From Sphaeroforma arctica JP610 (taxonomy: Eukaryota; Opisthokonta; Ichthyosporea; Ichthyophonida), in assembly GCF_001186125.1 (NCBI RefSeq), contig NW_014040489.1, positions 35,641 through 67,087 on the forward strand: 31,447 nucleotides of DNA, written 5' to 3'. Made by a program: the position numbers and the translations under genes. Under the pieces are notes generated by a model. That model ran no database searches and was not told where the DNA came from. It saw nothing but the letters and a program-made list of their open reading frames with translations. This document shows, in pieces, positions 10,681 through 22,573 of the stretch; position 1 is the stretch's first letter, and each line of letters begins with the position of its first letter.

Positions 10681-11130
10681 AGAAGTCTAAGGTTTATCCT
10701 TTCTTTTTATCCTTATAGTTCTTTTCATCCTTGAAAGTATATATCTTGGTAAGTTAAATACGTCTGGCTTTCTAGAATAGTTCATTCCAAATCGACCTTT
10801 TGGTGAATTGTTTTGGAATTTCTAGACATACTATTGGTTTTTGTTATAGTCTTGAGTCGATTGGTTTTCCAGTTATCCAGGGCAATTTATATATGTTCTC
10901 ATCCGATGTATTTTGTCAGTTGTTATTTCAGGTATGACAACAGTTCTTTCTTTCTGAAATAATGAAATAATTTTGGTTCTGAATTTCTTGATTTTCATTT
11001 CTTTTTTATCCATTTTAAGTCCGCGCAACATCGACCTTAGCCTTAAGTAGATTGTCGGTATTGCCTTCCTCCCTGTTGTATCGTTTCAGCTGGGGATTAT
11101 CGTCTACCGAGAACAACAGCTTTTTGTAAC
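10681..11130 (+). repeat. Left copy of an inverted duplicated segment
   Basis: This matches 24998-25410 in reverse complement, with many small differences. Shared words include TGAAAGTATATATCT, CCAGTTATCCAGGGCAATTTA and GTCTACCGAGAACAACAGCTT. In the right copy the same sequence leads into the 5' end of the transposase-exonuclease gene through a TATCGTTTCAG acceptor-like site; here the match stops at 11127. Confidence 0.8.
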
Positions 11131-13317
11131 AAGAACTCTCGTACTTCGGGGGTGCAATGGCTAAGGGGTTCTGTCAACCGCTCCACAAGTTGGATCATAA
11201 AGATTCAGATGATGGCTAGCTTGGGTGGTGCCGCTTCATTACCCATCAGAGGGTAGAACACGTGGAGGTTTATATTCTTGTCCGACTTGTTCTTAGTCTC
11301 TAACACATAATCCCTCTACAGAATCCGTTAGCGATCCAACAAGGTCAAGTAGCTGAACTGGTACAGGATCCTACTACCAAAGCCCTGCGTGTATAAACGT
11401 GGGTTTTACTTTCTTTTACACGTTTAGGTTATCTGGTGCCGGACAATTTCCACCCTAGCAGTTTGATGAAGTTTAGGGCATCTCATCCTATTAACAATAA
11501 CTATGCGTTCGACCAGTGGTTTCAAATGACGGTTGCACCCAAATCCGCGGGTTTTATGAGATTCTCTTATGTCAGAGTTGTTCTCGACACTGTTTTGTCA
11601 AAATGTCTCCGCACGCGTCCCTGTGTTATACCGATTTGATACGAACAAGAAGCCGAACCAGTGAAACGTGAACTGAACGATCACATTTCCCATTATAACT
11701 CTCAGGGGCTGAATCAGACTTCAGTCCCGGGCGCTACACCCGAGGAACATCTGTTAGCTCTCTGAGGGGTTGTTTGTGAGTTAATCACAGGCACTATCCA
11801 TATTTGCAAAAGCAAATACATCCGTGTGAGGAAGACCTAAATGTTGCTACGCTCGTCGAGAATAGGCATAGATCCGCACACGGAATCACAGGCGAATGCG
11901 TCGAGACGTTCTGTACTATTCTCCAGGAGTAACACAACTTTGCTCTCAGCAAAAGCACTGCTAATGGTCGAACTGACAAAAAGAATTTTCAGAATAAAGC
12001 AGACAAGAATAACAGGATGCAGCCACGAGGTCGAAGTAGCCCCAACGGTCAACCAGAACAGAGCTGTGGTCGCGGCGTTGGCGGGAGGGGGGGGTGCAAT
12101 AATAGAGCTGCACCTCCTGACATTCTTACGGCTCTGGCTGCATCTAAATAAATAAAATTATAAATATTTCGTCCGGAGTTCTTCCACCTCTCTTCGCCTC
12201 CTTCCGGGCAAATATCTGCCTGTCGGGAGGTTGGTGTCTCTCCTCTGGGTTCCTCGTGGACCTCTCAGATCTAACATGCTGCGTCGCTACATCAACATAT
12301 GGGAGGTGAGTCTGTCAATTACTGAAACCGAATTTGGTCGGCAAGAGATCGCCGAATATGTACGCAAAGTACCAGAAACAGAGGCATTTTGCGTCCACGA
12401 CAATGTCACGCTTGCTAAATCTGAGAATCCAGCGCAAATCATCGGCAGCCCATCACTGATCAATGACAACGCACAGACACCCCGCGGAGGAAGTTGTTAA
12501 GACCCAAGATGCGGCTGATTTAGAACTGATGAGAAAATTTAAGTTTCTATATATCCAAAGCCCCCATTGTCAATAAGACACCCGGTGTCATATCCAACCC
12601 CGATTTCTGTGGCTTAACATCGTGTTCAGGGTACTTGTATAATCTGTGTACTAAGAACGGGTTGGTCCTCGACGACGCAACCCACTGTGCGTTGGTGGTC
12701 GACGAGCAGAAGGAGACTAAACCATATAAAACCAGAGGTCGTAGTGGAGCATATCGTAGCTACTACACGTATGTTGACCAGCAACTTGTCTTTGCGGGTG
12801 ACTACAATATGGACGACGGCACTTCGTTCATGTTGCCCTCTGGATACTGTAGTGTCTGTAGCAGGTGCTGGTGTTGCTGTATAATTCCACTTACGTCTTG
12901 TTCCGCTGTATTACTGTGATCTGCCGGAGAGGTATTAAGGTCTACTCTCACATTCATTTTTAAGTGAGGAGAACAGATGAGACGAAGTATCATCTGTTCT
13001 TCCCTTTTGTACCCTTGAGGCGAAAAAAATTAAGAGGAGTCTTGTGACTGGAATGGCAAGTAGAGATGTGATTCCAGGAAACAAAATAACCGAGCATAAA
13101 TAGCAAATTGAAAATTTTGTGTGCTCTTTGTATTTTATCGTAATATCGCTTTTTCGTGAGAATGATTTTTTTCAAAGTTCAATAAAATCGAGATTCTCTG
13201 TTCTCTTCGTTTTTTGAAAAAAATATTAAATCTAGTAGTATTATCTTTAAACCTAAAGCCATCTATCAAAATTGATCTTAAATATTTTCAATGTCCCGCA
13301 TCATGAAAATTTGGTAC
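11131..13317. other. Unassigned, transposon-like stretch with short coding scraps
   Basis: GC content is moderate and several frames look protein-like. One reads HPSSLMKFRASHPINNN and WFQMTVAPKSAGFMRFSY (11436-11636). Another has a basic Gly/Arg piece, MQPRGRSSPNGQPEQ then GRGVGGRGGCNNRAAPP (about 12015-12115). A third reads GYLYNLCTKNGLVLDD (about 12630-12918). They may be parts of one old mobile element, but no domain is recognisable and no ends were found. A hairpin at 12971-12999 is listed separately. Confidence 0.35.
12971..12999. repeat. Perfect 10-bp inverted repeat with 9-nt loop
   Basis: GAACAGATGA at 12971-12980 and TCATCTGTTC at 12990-12999 are perfect reverse complements. No gene of known role lies close by. 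Confidence 0.8.
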
Positions 13318-13322
13318 CTCGC

Positions 13323-13762
13323 TGAGAGAGTCTATATACGTTAATAACGTTTTACGTCGTCAGCCCGAGAGTAATTTGGGACTTGTTCTCAAATTAATAT
13401 AAGTATAGGTGGGTCAGCCCGAGAGAACGTAAGAGTAATTTGAGACTTCTTCTCAGATTATTCTATTTATAGAATACGGGCCACCGACTAGCCGAGAGCC
13501 GAAGTCCGAGACTGAGTGTAGTAACAGAGAATATGATATATTTATTTCTAGAAAATATATCCGAGTGCTATAAAGTGTTCTGCATAAGGTTTCTCATACT
13601 GATCATATGAGTTTTTACCCTGGCCAACCCAAGTGGTTGAACACTAGTACACACACCATCAGTATATAACTGAGGGTGAGATCATAAATAAATTCATTCG
13701 AATGCACCATACTTTAGATACATTTACACTTTATTTAAAGTCTACTATATTGCACGCTAACA
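13323..13762 (+). repeat. 5' LTR of the Copia fossil (440 bp)
   Basis: Starts TGAGAGAGTCTATA and ends GCTAACA. It carries a TATATAA box at about 13662, two CAGCCCGAGAG words in its 5' half, and a conserved block, CATAAGGTTTCTCATACTGA, in the middle. It is more like the minus-strand LTR at 27081-27484 than its own 3' partner. Confidence 0.82.
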
Positions 13763-13811
13763 ACTTATCAGGTCACTCTACTCTCGTGCTACCAACCTAT
13801 ACTACTCCTCA

Positions 13812-14010
13812 GTGGCTCAACCAGCCTAGCCAGCCAGCCAGCCAGCCTAGCCAGCCAGCCAGCCAGCCAGCCAGCCTAGCCAGCCAGCCAGCCAGCCCAG
13901 CCCAGCCAAGCCCAGCCCAGCCCAGCCAAGCCCAGCCCAGCCCAGCCAAGCCCAGCCCAGCCCAGCCCAGCCCAGCCCAGCCCCGCCCAGTTCAGTTCAG
14001 TCCAGCCAGC
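13812..14010. repeat. CCAG/CCCAG low-complexity array in the Copia leader
   Basis: Tandem CAGC, CCTAG and CCCAG units form nearly 200 bp on the + strand between the 5' LTR and gag, followed to about 14125 by a looser GAGCCCTGAGCTCT-type repeat. The open frame across it (Pro/Gln/Ala/Ser) is a repeat artefact. Confidence 0.9.
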
Positions 14011-14200
14011 CGACGCAGATAGCCCTAATCCCTGAGTCCCAGAGTCCCTGAGGCCCTGAGCTCTGAGCCCTGAGCTCTGAGCCCCGAGATCCGAGACCCG
14101 AGACCCGAGACCTCAGCCCTGAGCCCTGAGTCAGCCTACTATGTAGTGAGCCTCAAAGTCTACTGTCTCTCGGTGTCTCCGACTCTTCCGCTTCGTCAGC

Positions 14201-14908
14201 ATGGATTACTCTATCTTCGCTATCAATATGCCCACTGTGAACTCTAAGTATATCAAGACCACCACTATTCTCGAATCGAAGGTCGACTGGCTTCCTTGGA
14301 AACCCCAGACAATTCTATCCGTAAATTGTGAAGGAATCCCAACAATATTGACCGATCCAACCCCGTCTAGAGGCAACCGATGGACACCCAAGGAAATCGC
14401 TGAGGCATATCGGATTATCAACCGCACCTTATCTCCACTGCTGCAAACGGAGATCAGCCAATTCATTGATAAGCCGTGGGAAGCTTTTGCCGCACTGAAA
14501 CGCAAGTTTGAAGCCCTGACCGAAGATGATATCCAGACATTAGAAGGAAAACTGAACCACATCACGCAAGAGCGGAACGAATCTTACGCCAGTCTTACCA
14601 GTCGTCTCAACACGGCATGTGTGAAATTCAAAAACGCCGGAGGTACGAAGTCTAACAATAACCTATGCGCTATTCTACGGCAGGCTGTAAACGACGACAA
14701 TCAGTCTGTTAATATTACCTTGAAGTCAACCGCTATGATGGCCATGTCGTATGATGAGCTCACCACGTATCTCATCGCATCGGATCCGGATGAAAGTGAC
14801 ACATCAACCATTGTGCACGGTGCGCATGCAGCTATGTCGACAGAAATTGTGCATTCTGCAATACTCGTGGGCATTCCATCGGGCAATGCCGGAAGCTACA
14901 AACGCTAA
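14201..14908 (+). pseudogene. Copia gag region (UBN2/Retrotran_gag type)
   Basis: A 235-codon frame starts with Met after the leader repeats. WLPWKPQTILS, then an acidic-basic helical stretch with KPWEAFAALKRKFEAL and LNHITQERNESYASLTSRL, is the standard layout of Copia Gag. This protein family forms the cytoplasmic particle that packages the element RNA. It lies first in the internal region, ahead of a basic domain. Part of a broken fossil. Confidence 0.75.
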
Positions 14909-15008
14909 TCAAATCATGCGTGGCTGTAAACCCACATAATCAGGGTTGTGACCACGACGGTCGTAAACGTTACGATCGACGGATTGCAAATCTGGTCCTC
15001 GTCATGAC

Positions 15009-15431
15009 ATGAGAGACTATAGATTTAAGTCCAAGAACAATGACAAGCATCGCCGACCTGATTCAAATCGTGACTACCGTACTCGTGTGGAACAATACAA
15101 CAGAAACAACAGCTACCAATACCGCTACGATAATCACGATGGTCAGGACCGACAGGACTATCGAGTAGATAGGTACAATCGACGCGACTACGACGATGGT
15201 AGATATTCACGAGATACCCAACGTGCACAAGGCATTGACAGAACATACAGATCCCATAACAATCGACGCCAAGCTCGGGAAGGCAGACAGGACAAAGCTA
15301 TGTCAGCACAAGTATCTGATGACCAGCTACCTACAAATAGACAGATTGTATTCTCCACTATTGTCCCTACAATCAACTACAAGGAGGTGAATGATCAGTC
15401 AGATAGAGATTCAGAGGTGGACACTGAATAG
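15009..15431 (+). pseudogene. Basic Arg/Tyr/Asp-rich domain following gag
   Basis: A 140-codon frame rich in RDYR, DRYNRRDYDDGRYSRD and similar repeats. Its place after gag and its charge suggest the nucleic-acid-binding end of Gag, an inference from position only. The last 40 residues are acidic. Confidence 0.5.
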
Positions 15432-15499
15432 CTTGCGATAGTTGCGCCACCATACACGTACTTCCATATAAGTACCACAAACATCATCTCATCAGCAAC

Positions 15500-16786
15500 A
15501 TGTGCATTAACGACCGGTATGCGCTCGAAGTAGCTGATGGTACAATCATTTATCCGAAGTATGTGGCTCAGCTAGGAAACTTGGGGGACCTACTCATTGA
15601 TACGATATTTAAAACTGCACTACTAAGTATCAGCCTACTCTCAGCGCGACACTACTTATTTGAATTTACCAACAACATGATGTACATATTACTACCAAGC
15701 TTCGGAACCATAACAGTACATAAAAAGCACAGAATATACTGTGTACACATCGACGACATAGTTATGACTACAGTGGAACCATCACTGGAGAAAGCCAACC
15801 AGATTGGATGGCATAACAGGCTCGTGCACCCCAGATACGTCCCAAAAGATTTACCATACTTAAGGCAACCAGTGGAACGATGTAAAGCATGCACTATTGC
15901 TAAGAAGAAGAAGAAGAATACAAACAAGGAACGACAGGACGAATCTGCTACAGAGCCTCTCGAGTTTGTCTTCGTGGACATAATAGGACCGTTCTTAGCG
16001 TCAATAGGATCCAACACCCACTCTGTATCAATCATAGACGATTTTTCTAGCATGGCCAAAGAGTATCCGATCCGCGATCTGAAAGCGACAACAATTCCGG
16101 ATGCTATATTGCACACCTTCGATGAATGGTACATCTTAAGTCATCGCCGAGCTCAGTGCTTACAAATGGATCAAGGCTCACAGTTTCCAGCAAACGTAAC
16201 GAGGCGCATGCTTGCTTATTTGGGATACTGCTCGAGGTACGCACCTACGACCACGCCACAATACCACGGCAAGGTAGAGAGACTCCATCGTACACTGGTC
16301 CCTAGAATGCTTGCACAACTGAAGTATGCACGTCTACCGACTACTAAGTGGGCTGAATCACTGATTCAAACTACGAACATATACAATGCTATACCCACCA
16401 ACGAGAAGAGAACATCCCCATTCGAGAAGTTTACAGGATACGCATTTCCGATAGATATGTTCAGAATATTCGGGTGTCACATCGCATACAAGAACCGTGA
16501 TCCAGACGGCAAACTCGACGACAACGCACTGGATGGCATTCTTCTTGCGCAACCCTTGGACACAACACCGGACTCGTATCGTATATACTCACCTCTGACC
16601 AAGCGTATAATACAAAGCCGAGACGTCTATATATTTGAAGATGAATTCATTGTTTGGGAAGACAATAAATGTACAACCGCTATCGCACCACCTGACACTA
16701 CGAACAGTAGTACATTCCTCCAAATCGAGAAAGGGGGTTTTATAAACAGACGCAAGGACAACATCGATAACGGAAGATATGCTTAG
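15500..16786 (+). pseudogene. Copia integrase region
   Basis: The 428-codon frame is the longest retroelement frame here. WHNRLVHPRY with CKACTIAKKKKK is the GAG-pre-integrase HHCC zinc module (about residues 110-140). The rve catalytic core follows, with FVFVDIIGPFLA, QMDQGSQF and YHGKVERLHRTL supplying the D, D and E boxes (about residues 155-265). MFRIFGCHIAYK and the C-terminal DALDGILLA are typical of Copia integrases. In life it would insert the element's cDNA. It belongs to a broken element. Confidence 0.88.
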
Positions 16787-17089
16787 CCAACAAGCCCAGC
16801 CAACTGTGATGCACAAGTCGAGCAACTCAGAACAACTACAAATTACTTCATCGTCAACACAACAACCTGCTGAGAGCGAAGTACATACCGTCGAGTCGGA
16901 GGCTACTGCAGCGACTACCAAAACACAACACGATCTCGAAGCAACCATGGCTAAAAGAACGGCAGAAGGTCACCAAGTCTCTCGATAAACTGCGGGACCT
17001 TGCGTTAGATGATAATAATGTCGACTGGTATCACGATAGCCGCCGTAAGAGACGAATTCTTAGCACTACGCACACTGTCAATTCAGCAA

Positions 17090-18022
17090 CAGCAGCAATG
17101 GAACCGAAAACATACAAAGGTATATATGAGATGCCAAACGCAGCCGATTGGGAGGAATCAGCACGTTCGGAGATGGAGAGCTTGGTGATACAGCGCAAGG
17201 CATTCACTCTGGTTGACAACAAACCGTGAGAGAAATCATTATTTCCCCCTCGATGGGTCTTCAAGGCAAAAACGAATGAATCAGGACAAGTCACGCGACT
17301 CAAATCACGTCTGAACGTAGCAGCACTCAATGCAGAACAGGGAGTCAATTACGATGAAAGCTATGCCCCAGTAGTAGCCAAGGAAACACTCAGGATCTGT
17401 CTAGCTCTACTGGCACACTATGACATGGACATTCGACAATACGATACACCCTCGGCCTACCTCACTCAAGAACTGGATACCCCTATCTACATACGAGTGC
17501 CGTAAGGATACGATCTCATCGAACATCTATTGGACCCGACTCAGAGAAAACTATACGAAAGGCACAAAGGTTGCATGTCGAGTTGACCGTTGCGTATACG
17601 GTCTACCACCTAGCGGACACTACTGTTTTAAAGCTATCCATCGGTTTGCTATACAACACAGTTATAAGCAAGCGTAATCGGATGGAGCACTGTTCATTAA
17701 ACAAACACACAGTGGACCTTGTTTCATTATTGTACGACCTTGTTTCATTATTGTACACGTAGATGACAAAATTGCAGCAGGCCAGAGTAAGACTGACGGA
17801 CAGAAACTAGCTGACGCAATGAAAGGCGAATGGAACACTGTTGATATGGGCCTACCGTTATGGTTTCTCAAGTGCCAAGTGGAAATACACCCTGGAAGAG
17901 TACGTCTCCATCAACGACAATACCTAAGAGAAATATTGCAGGAATGGGGGTTGATAGATTGCAAACCAGCATGGGTGCCAATCCTAGAATCGGACTATGA
18001 AGTAACATACAAGCATGCATAT
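17090..18022 (+). pseudogene. Copia reverse transcriptase region
   Basis: Family boxes seen in separate frames are FPPRWVFKAKT, YAPVVAKETLRICLALL, DIRQYDTPSAYL and LPLWFLKCQVEIHPG, in the usual order. The region is broken and I assign no complete product. It lies between integrase and RNase H, the order that separates Copia from Gypsy elements. Confidence 0.78.
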
Positions 18023-18721
18023 CTACCAGAAAAGGCAAGCTCAGACGTCCCAACAATCACACAATACAACAAGCTAGTGGGTCAGCTACGATACCTTGTA
18101 GATCAAACACGAGTGGATATATGCTTTGCAGTTTCGATCCTAAGTCGTTATCTGATAGCACCTCAGTACCACCACTTCAGACGTGCCAAGCGCTGTTTGG
18201 AGTATCTCGCTGGTACTCAGGACTTCGGACTTGAATACACAAACAAAGAACCATGTATTCCCTATCTGAGTGCAGACAATAGCTTTGCTAGCGATGACGC
18301 AACAAGATGATCCACCACCGGGCGAGTGGGCATTATAGCAGGTGCACCATTCATATGGGGAACAAACTTGCAACGACTAGTAACAACGTCTACAGCAGAG
18401 GCAGAATACGTAGCACAATCTAATACAGTCAAAGGCGCAGTATGGGCTAGGAATCTCTTCACAGAATTCGGCATTCCGCTCGTAGAACCCACCACCATAG
18501 AACAAGACAACAAGTCGGCAATACTGATGAGGAATGGTATCACGAAATCTCGCCGCACAAAATATATCATCACATCAGGGAACTCACATCGAACAACACC
18601 ATCAAGCTAAAATACATCATCAGAACAGCTACTCCGTGATTTCTTCACGAGGCCACTCAGCCAAAAGAAGTTTACCGACATATGTGACAAACTAATGACT
18701 CGGATGCCAATATCAACATAG
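18023..18721 (+). pseudogene. Copia RNase H region and end of Pol
   Basis: QYNKLVGQLRYLVDQTR and HHFRRAKRCLEYLAGTQ open the RNase H part. RVGIIAGAPFIWGTN and TSTAEAEYVAQSN are its standard boxes, and EQLLRDFFTRPLSQKKF is the Pol tail (compare EQLADLFTKPL). The Pol region ends near 18721. Broken fossil. Confidence 0.85.
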
Positions 18722-19728
18722 TTCAATTTATAATAAAGGTAAGTATTTCAAGGTAAGCAGGTGTCAAATGCTTTGTGCTTCTATCTCTGACTGCAAAATA
18801 TACAGATATGTCGTACCTTGTAAAAAAAAGTGTGTATAAACGTTTTGTATTATATGTAAAAATGAAATTATAAATAATGTACACGCAATATATAACTATA
18901 TATTTGTTCATATAATTGTTCCTATCGATAAACACCCAAGTATTTCCTTGTGCGACTGTGTTTTGACATAAAATACTCTGAAGTCAAAGTTGAATCCCGC
19001 AGACAATTTGTATCCATCGATACACTTAATATTAGTAGCTTACTGGTTCTTTTTAGATTCTATGCGTGATATCGTAAAAGATGCATACCTGTGACAATTT
19101 GTATAGAAATTCACTCGCAGGATACAAACAGAATTGTGAATTTCGCAGCCCACAGGCCCTACATGGACCACAACTTCACACTGTCTAAGGATAGTAGCCA
19201 GACCGCAGCATAAGAGCCGCACATTCCAAGACTTAAGAGAAAATCTAGCCTCACAGTCTCCGAGTCTCAGCCTCTCAGGCCACATCCCAAAGTCAAACCA
19301 ATATGCCACATTGCAGAAGTGAGCTGTCCCCCAGCATCCACGCCACAGTCCACACCGACCTATTCAGATAGCAAAATGCATTTTTCAAGAAAATCTCGAG
19401 TATTTTTACCTGCGAAATTGTGATGCCTGTCCGCGTACAAAAGATTATCCACGTCAGTCGTGAAGCCTGTCACTGTACAGGAGATCGTCTACTCTTCAAA
19501 AAATTCAACGTTTTCAACAATTTTCATCGAGACAATACTCAACAGCACCAATTCGTAAACGTCTTCGACAAATAATATACATTGTTTCAACGCTTATCGC
19601 CCAATCCATCTACGGAGTCAACAATTTCACAATCCAGGTTTTTGGTCTTCAGCTTTCATTAGTCTTCAGTTTCCAATTTTCAGCCATCAGACTTCATGTG
19701 ACCTTGTTGTGACCTTGTTGATTGTAAA
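18722..19728 (+). other. About 1 kb of non-coding sequence between Pol and the 3' LTR
   Basis: Copia elements usually reach the purine tract soon after Pol; this one has an extra kilobase. The first 250 bp are AT-rich. The middle (about 19040-19340) is GC-richer with no clear frame. A repeated word, GTGATGCCTGTC / GTGAAGCCTGTC, occurs at 19420 and 19459. No envelope-like or other gene is recognisable. Confidence 0.55.
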
Positions 19729-19740
19729 ATTGAGGGGGGG

Positions 19741-20257
19741 TGAGAGACTACAGGTCTCAGGCCAGATTTTACAGCAAGAAACAATCTTTGATTTATGGAA
19801 ATCGTCAGAGTTAGCTCACTCCCGAGAGCTAAGTCATCAGAGTTAGCTCACTCCCGAGAGCTAATCAAGTTGCTCATATTACTCTCAAGAGTTGAGTTAT
19901 TACTTAACTGACTTCCGAGAGAAGATTAAGTTTCTCAACCGATTCCCGAGAGTGGATTAAACCTGTCAACCGCAACATATTATTATTAGCTGCGATTCTA
20001 TGTGAGTCACAACCTATACAGAAAGGCATCATGGGATCAGCGTGAGATTTAGTTGCAGAGAAGTTGAAATGGAAAAGCATCGAAGTGTTAAAGTGTTCCG
20101 CATAAGGTTTCTCATACTGACCATATGAGTTTTTACCCTGGCCAGCCCAAGCGGCTGAACACTAGCACAAACACCTTAGGTATAAAACCAAAGGCGAGGT
20201 CAGAAATAAATATATACATTTGCACTTTATTTAAGTCTACTACATTGCACTTTAACA
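19741..20257 (+). repeat. 3' LTR of the Copia fossil (517 bp)
   Basis: Begins TGAGAGACTACAGG right after the purine tract and ends TTTAACA. Its 3' part (from about 20090) matches the 5' LTR, including GTTTCTCATACTGACCATATGAG. Its 5' part does not align well but repeats the CCCGAGAG word four times, two of them in a 33-bp tandem (19804-19866). Confidence 0.82.
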
Positions 20258-20262
20258 CTCGC

Positions 20263-22570
20263 CTAACAAAATTACAAAACGGCTAAGTCTGTAGTTAAAA
20301 ATTGCTATTGGTCGTACATTAAAAGGAAGAGCGGGACAATAGCCTTAAGTTGAAGATGAGCAACTTCTTCGAGGGAAGCAGTAGCGTATCTTTATTATCA
20401 TGGAAGTTAATCTAACTGACAAGTTAATCTACCCCTGTGAACTGGTGAAATTTTAGGTTCGGTACCCCCTATTTTCTGCGGAGAAAGCACAGCAGATGCT
20501 ATCTAATCGATGTGAAACTATCTGGGCTAGGAGATATATGTACACGGCAGAGACGTGCAATAGTGTGTACAGTAGCGTTGCATCAGTACTGAAAGCTACA
20601 TTTGGTCCGGGCCAAAAACAGTGTATCGGCTTTTCAACACTCAAAATAGTCAGCACACACAAACATACCTGTGAGTTCCTCGTACTGGTGGAAACAGCTA
20701 AAACTTTGCGTACAATCACCCATCCAGAGGGAATCGAGGCTAAGCGCAAAGCGGAGGAGGGCAGGGTGAGGAAGGAGGTAGAACGCCGACGCGAGCAAGA
20801 AGATACTCAGCCCCAGAGACAGCTCGCCCAGCAATCGCACGACGCTTACATATTTTTGCACGGCAAAAACACCTAGACTATAATACACAAGAACGTCAAG
20901 AACAACATCAAGCACCAGCTCACATCAGTGAATAAAGACCAAACCTGCACAGCCGGAGACTTCTATTACCCAAATCACGGAAATAGCAGCAGTTACACGT
21001 CATTCTTTTACAGTACCGTATGACGTGGCACGGTGTCCTACTTCAATTGCACTCCAAACTCGTGCATTGAAGCGATGTAAGTTGTGCCCAAAAACATTTA
21101 ATGTATGTCGCACTTTCAAAGGAATACCTTAGTTATACCGGCGATGTCAAAGCGATTCTTCGGCTGATAACTCTAGCACTGAGTCTCTTCTTACTCGTTA
21201 TACTATTTACTATGATACATACTACGTGAAGATCCTCTATATCATTTACTACACTACATACTATGTAACAATCGGGCTCCACAAATACATGCAATTCCAT
21301 GACTCAGATTGTTCACCTACAAAAGTTAATGTGTGCACTTACACGCTTACCATTACACTAATAAGGTAATAATCACTCATTTAAACGCTGTTGACTCCTC
21401 AATTGTAGAGACTATTGCATATTATTTTGATACGTAACATACTACGTAAAGATCGGAGACCGTAACTGCATGCAATTCTGTGACTCATGAAATTGCACAC
21501 CATGAACACAAATGGTACATGTACACTTCCAATACTAGTCTAAGAAGCTAAAGATCACACATTGAGTGCAATGAACCACAGCACACGGTATATAGCTTTA
21601 CTGAGATGATGTAAGAGTGTATGCATCAGTGTACAGTGTTTAATACTAGGGTTTGTACACTACTATGGGTTGCCTTATAGTGCGTACACGCTTTGAGTGC
21701 ATTTTAGTAGTCGTACGGGGGAGGTAGGGCTCGCGCTGTGTTCGTAATGCAAAGCACTTTTATTGGTGTTTTTCATTGCCCTGTAGCACCAATAGCAATT
21801 CAAATATAAAAAATGGGCGTTGACAATAGATTTTGATTATTCGTGATGCGGTATCTGGACATAGATATTTATGTCTCGTGGTAAATCTGGTAGTTTGTTC
21901 GCAGAAATATTATCTTGTATTGGAATATGCACTAACCTCTTTTTATATTTAGTTCGGATCCAGGGGGTGCAAGTGTTATATTATAAAATCCATTGATTGG
22001 TGAAAGCATTTCTTCTTCTATGGGTGTCAGTATTTTTAAAATATCGGAAATTGGGTCGTCGTAAAATAATTAACCAATGCTTCCGCGGTAAATTTGCTTT
22101 TCGTCAAATGATTCAGAAATTTACAAACATAGTCTGTAAACGGTGTGGACTTGACTTCATGATCAGTTATTCATAATTGCTTAAGCGCCTCGATATATTT
22201 GTTGTTTTTGTTCTCAATGATTGGTTTGATATATTCATACTTTTCATGTTTTCTCTGTTGACAACCACTACTTTTGATAATGATGAAGACGGGTATCGCT
22301 GGATTATCTCCTCCAATGAGAGCAGAGCATGCCACTTCTGGTTACGAAATACTCTTGAAATAATCTGCGAAGAAGTTGTAAAGGATGCCGATGATGATGA
22401 GTTTAATAATGATGACTAGACGGTACATCTATGCGGATATATTTGTGAGCATTTAGTACCGTATTGTTGAAAGCTTTTTGTCTTGTTAGGGCTTACAATA
22501 TAAGAAATTGTATCGTCAGCATCCTGAAATTATACCACTCCTTTGCACACTACCTCGTTATCCATTGTTT
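20263..22570. other. Stretch without a supported gene; one GC-richer frame and imperfect repeats
   Basis: A + strand frame at 20496-20876 (126 codons) reads CNSVYSSVASVLKATFGPG, then a charged helix KAEEGRVRKEVERRREQE; I cannot name it. Imperfect repeats sharing ACATACTACGT, AAGATC and GCAATTC-x-x-TGACTCA lie at 21224-21306 and 21435-21487. The part from 21700 is AT-rich with an acidic frame at 22177-22419 that may be chance. Confidence 0.35.
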
Positions 22571-22573
22571 TCA

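Larger units (their letters stand above)
13318..20262 (+). mobile_element. Ty1/Copia LTR retrotransposon, near full length, broken fossil, with target duplication
   Basis: LTRs at 13323-13762 and 19741-20257 begin TGAGAGA and end TAACA. CTCGC stands directly outside both (13318-13322 and 20258-20262), as a 5-bp target-site duplication. Inside, in Copia order, are a gag region, a basic domain, integrase, reverse transcriptase and RNase H, then about 1 kb of non-coding sequence and a purine tract, ATTGAGGGGGGG, touching the 3' LTR. The coding region has on the order of ten breaks, and the LTRs have drifted far apart, so the copy is old and inactive. Confidence 0.88.

Noticed and set aside
13702-14022. 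106-codon Pro/Gln/Ala/Ser frame
   Set aside because: It spans the 5' LTR and the CCAG array; repeat artefact.
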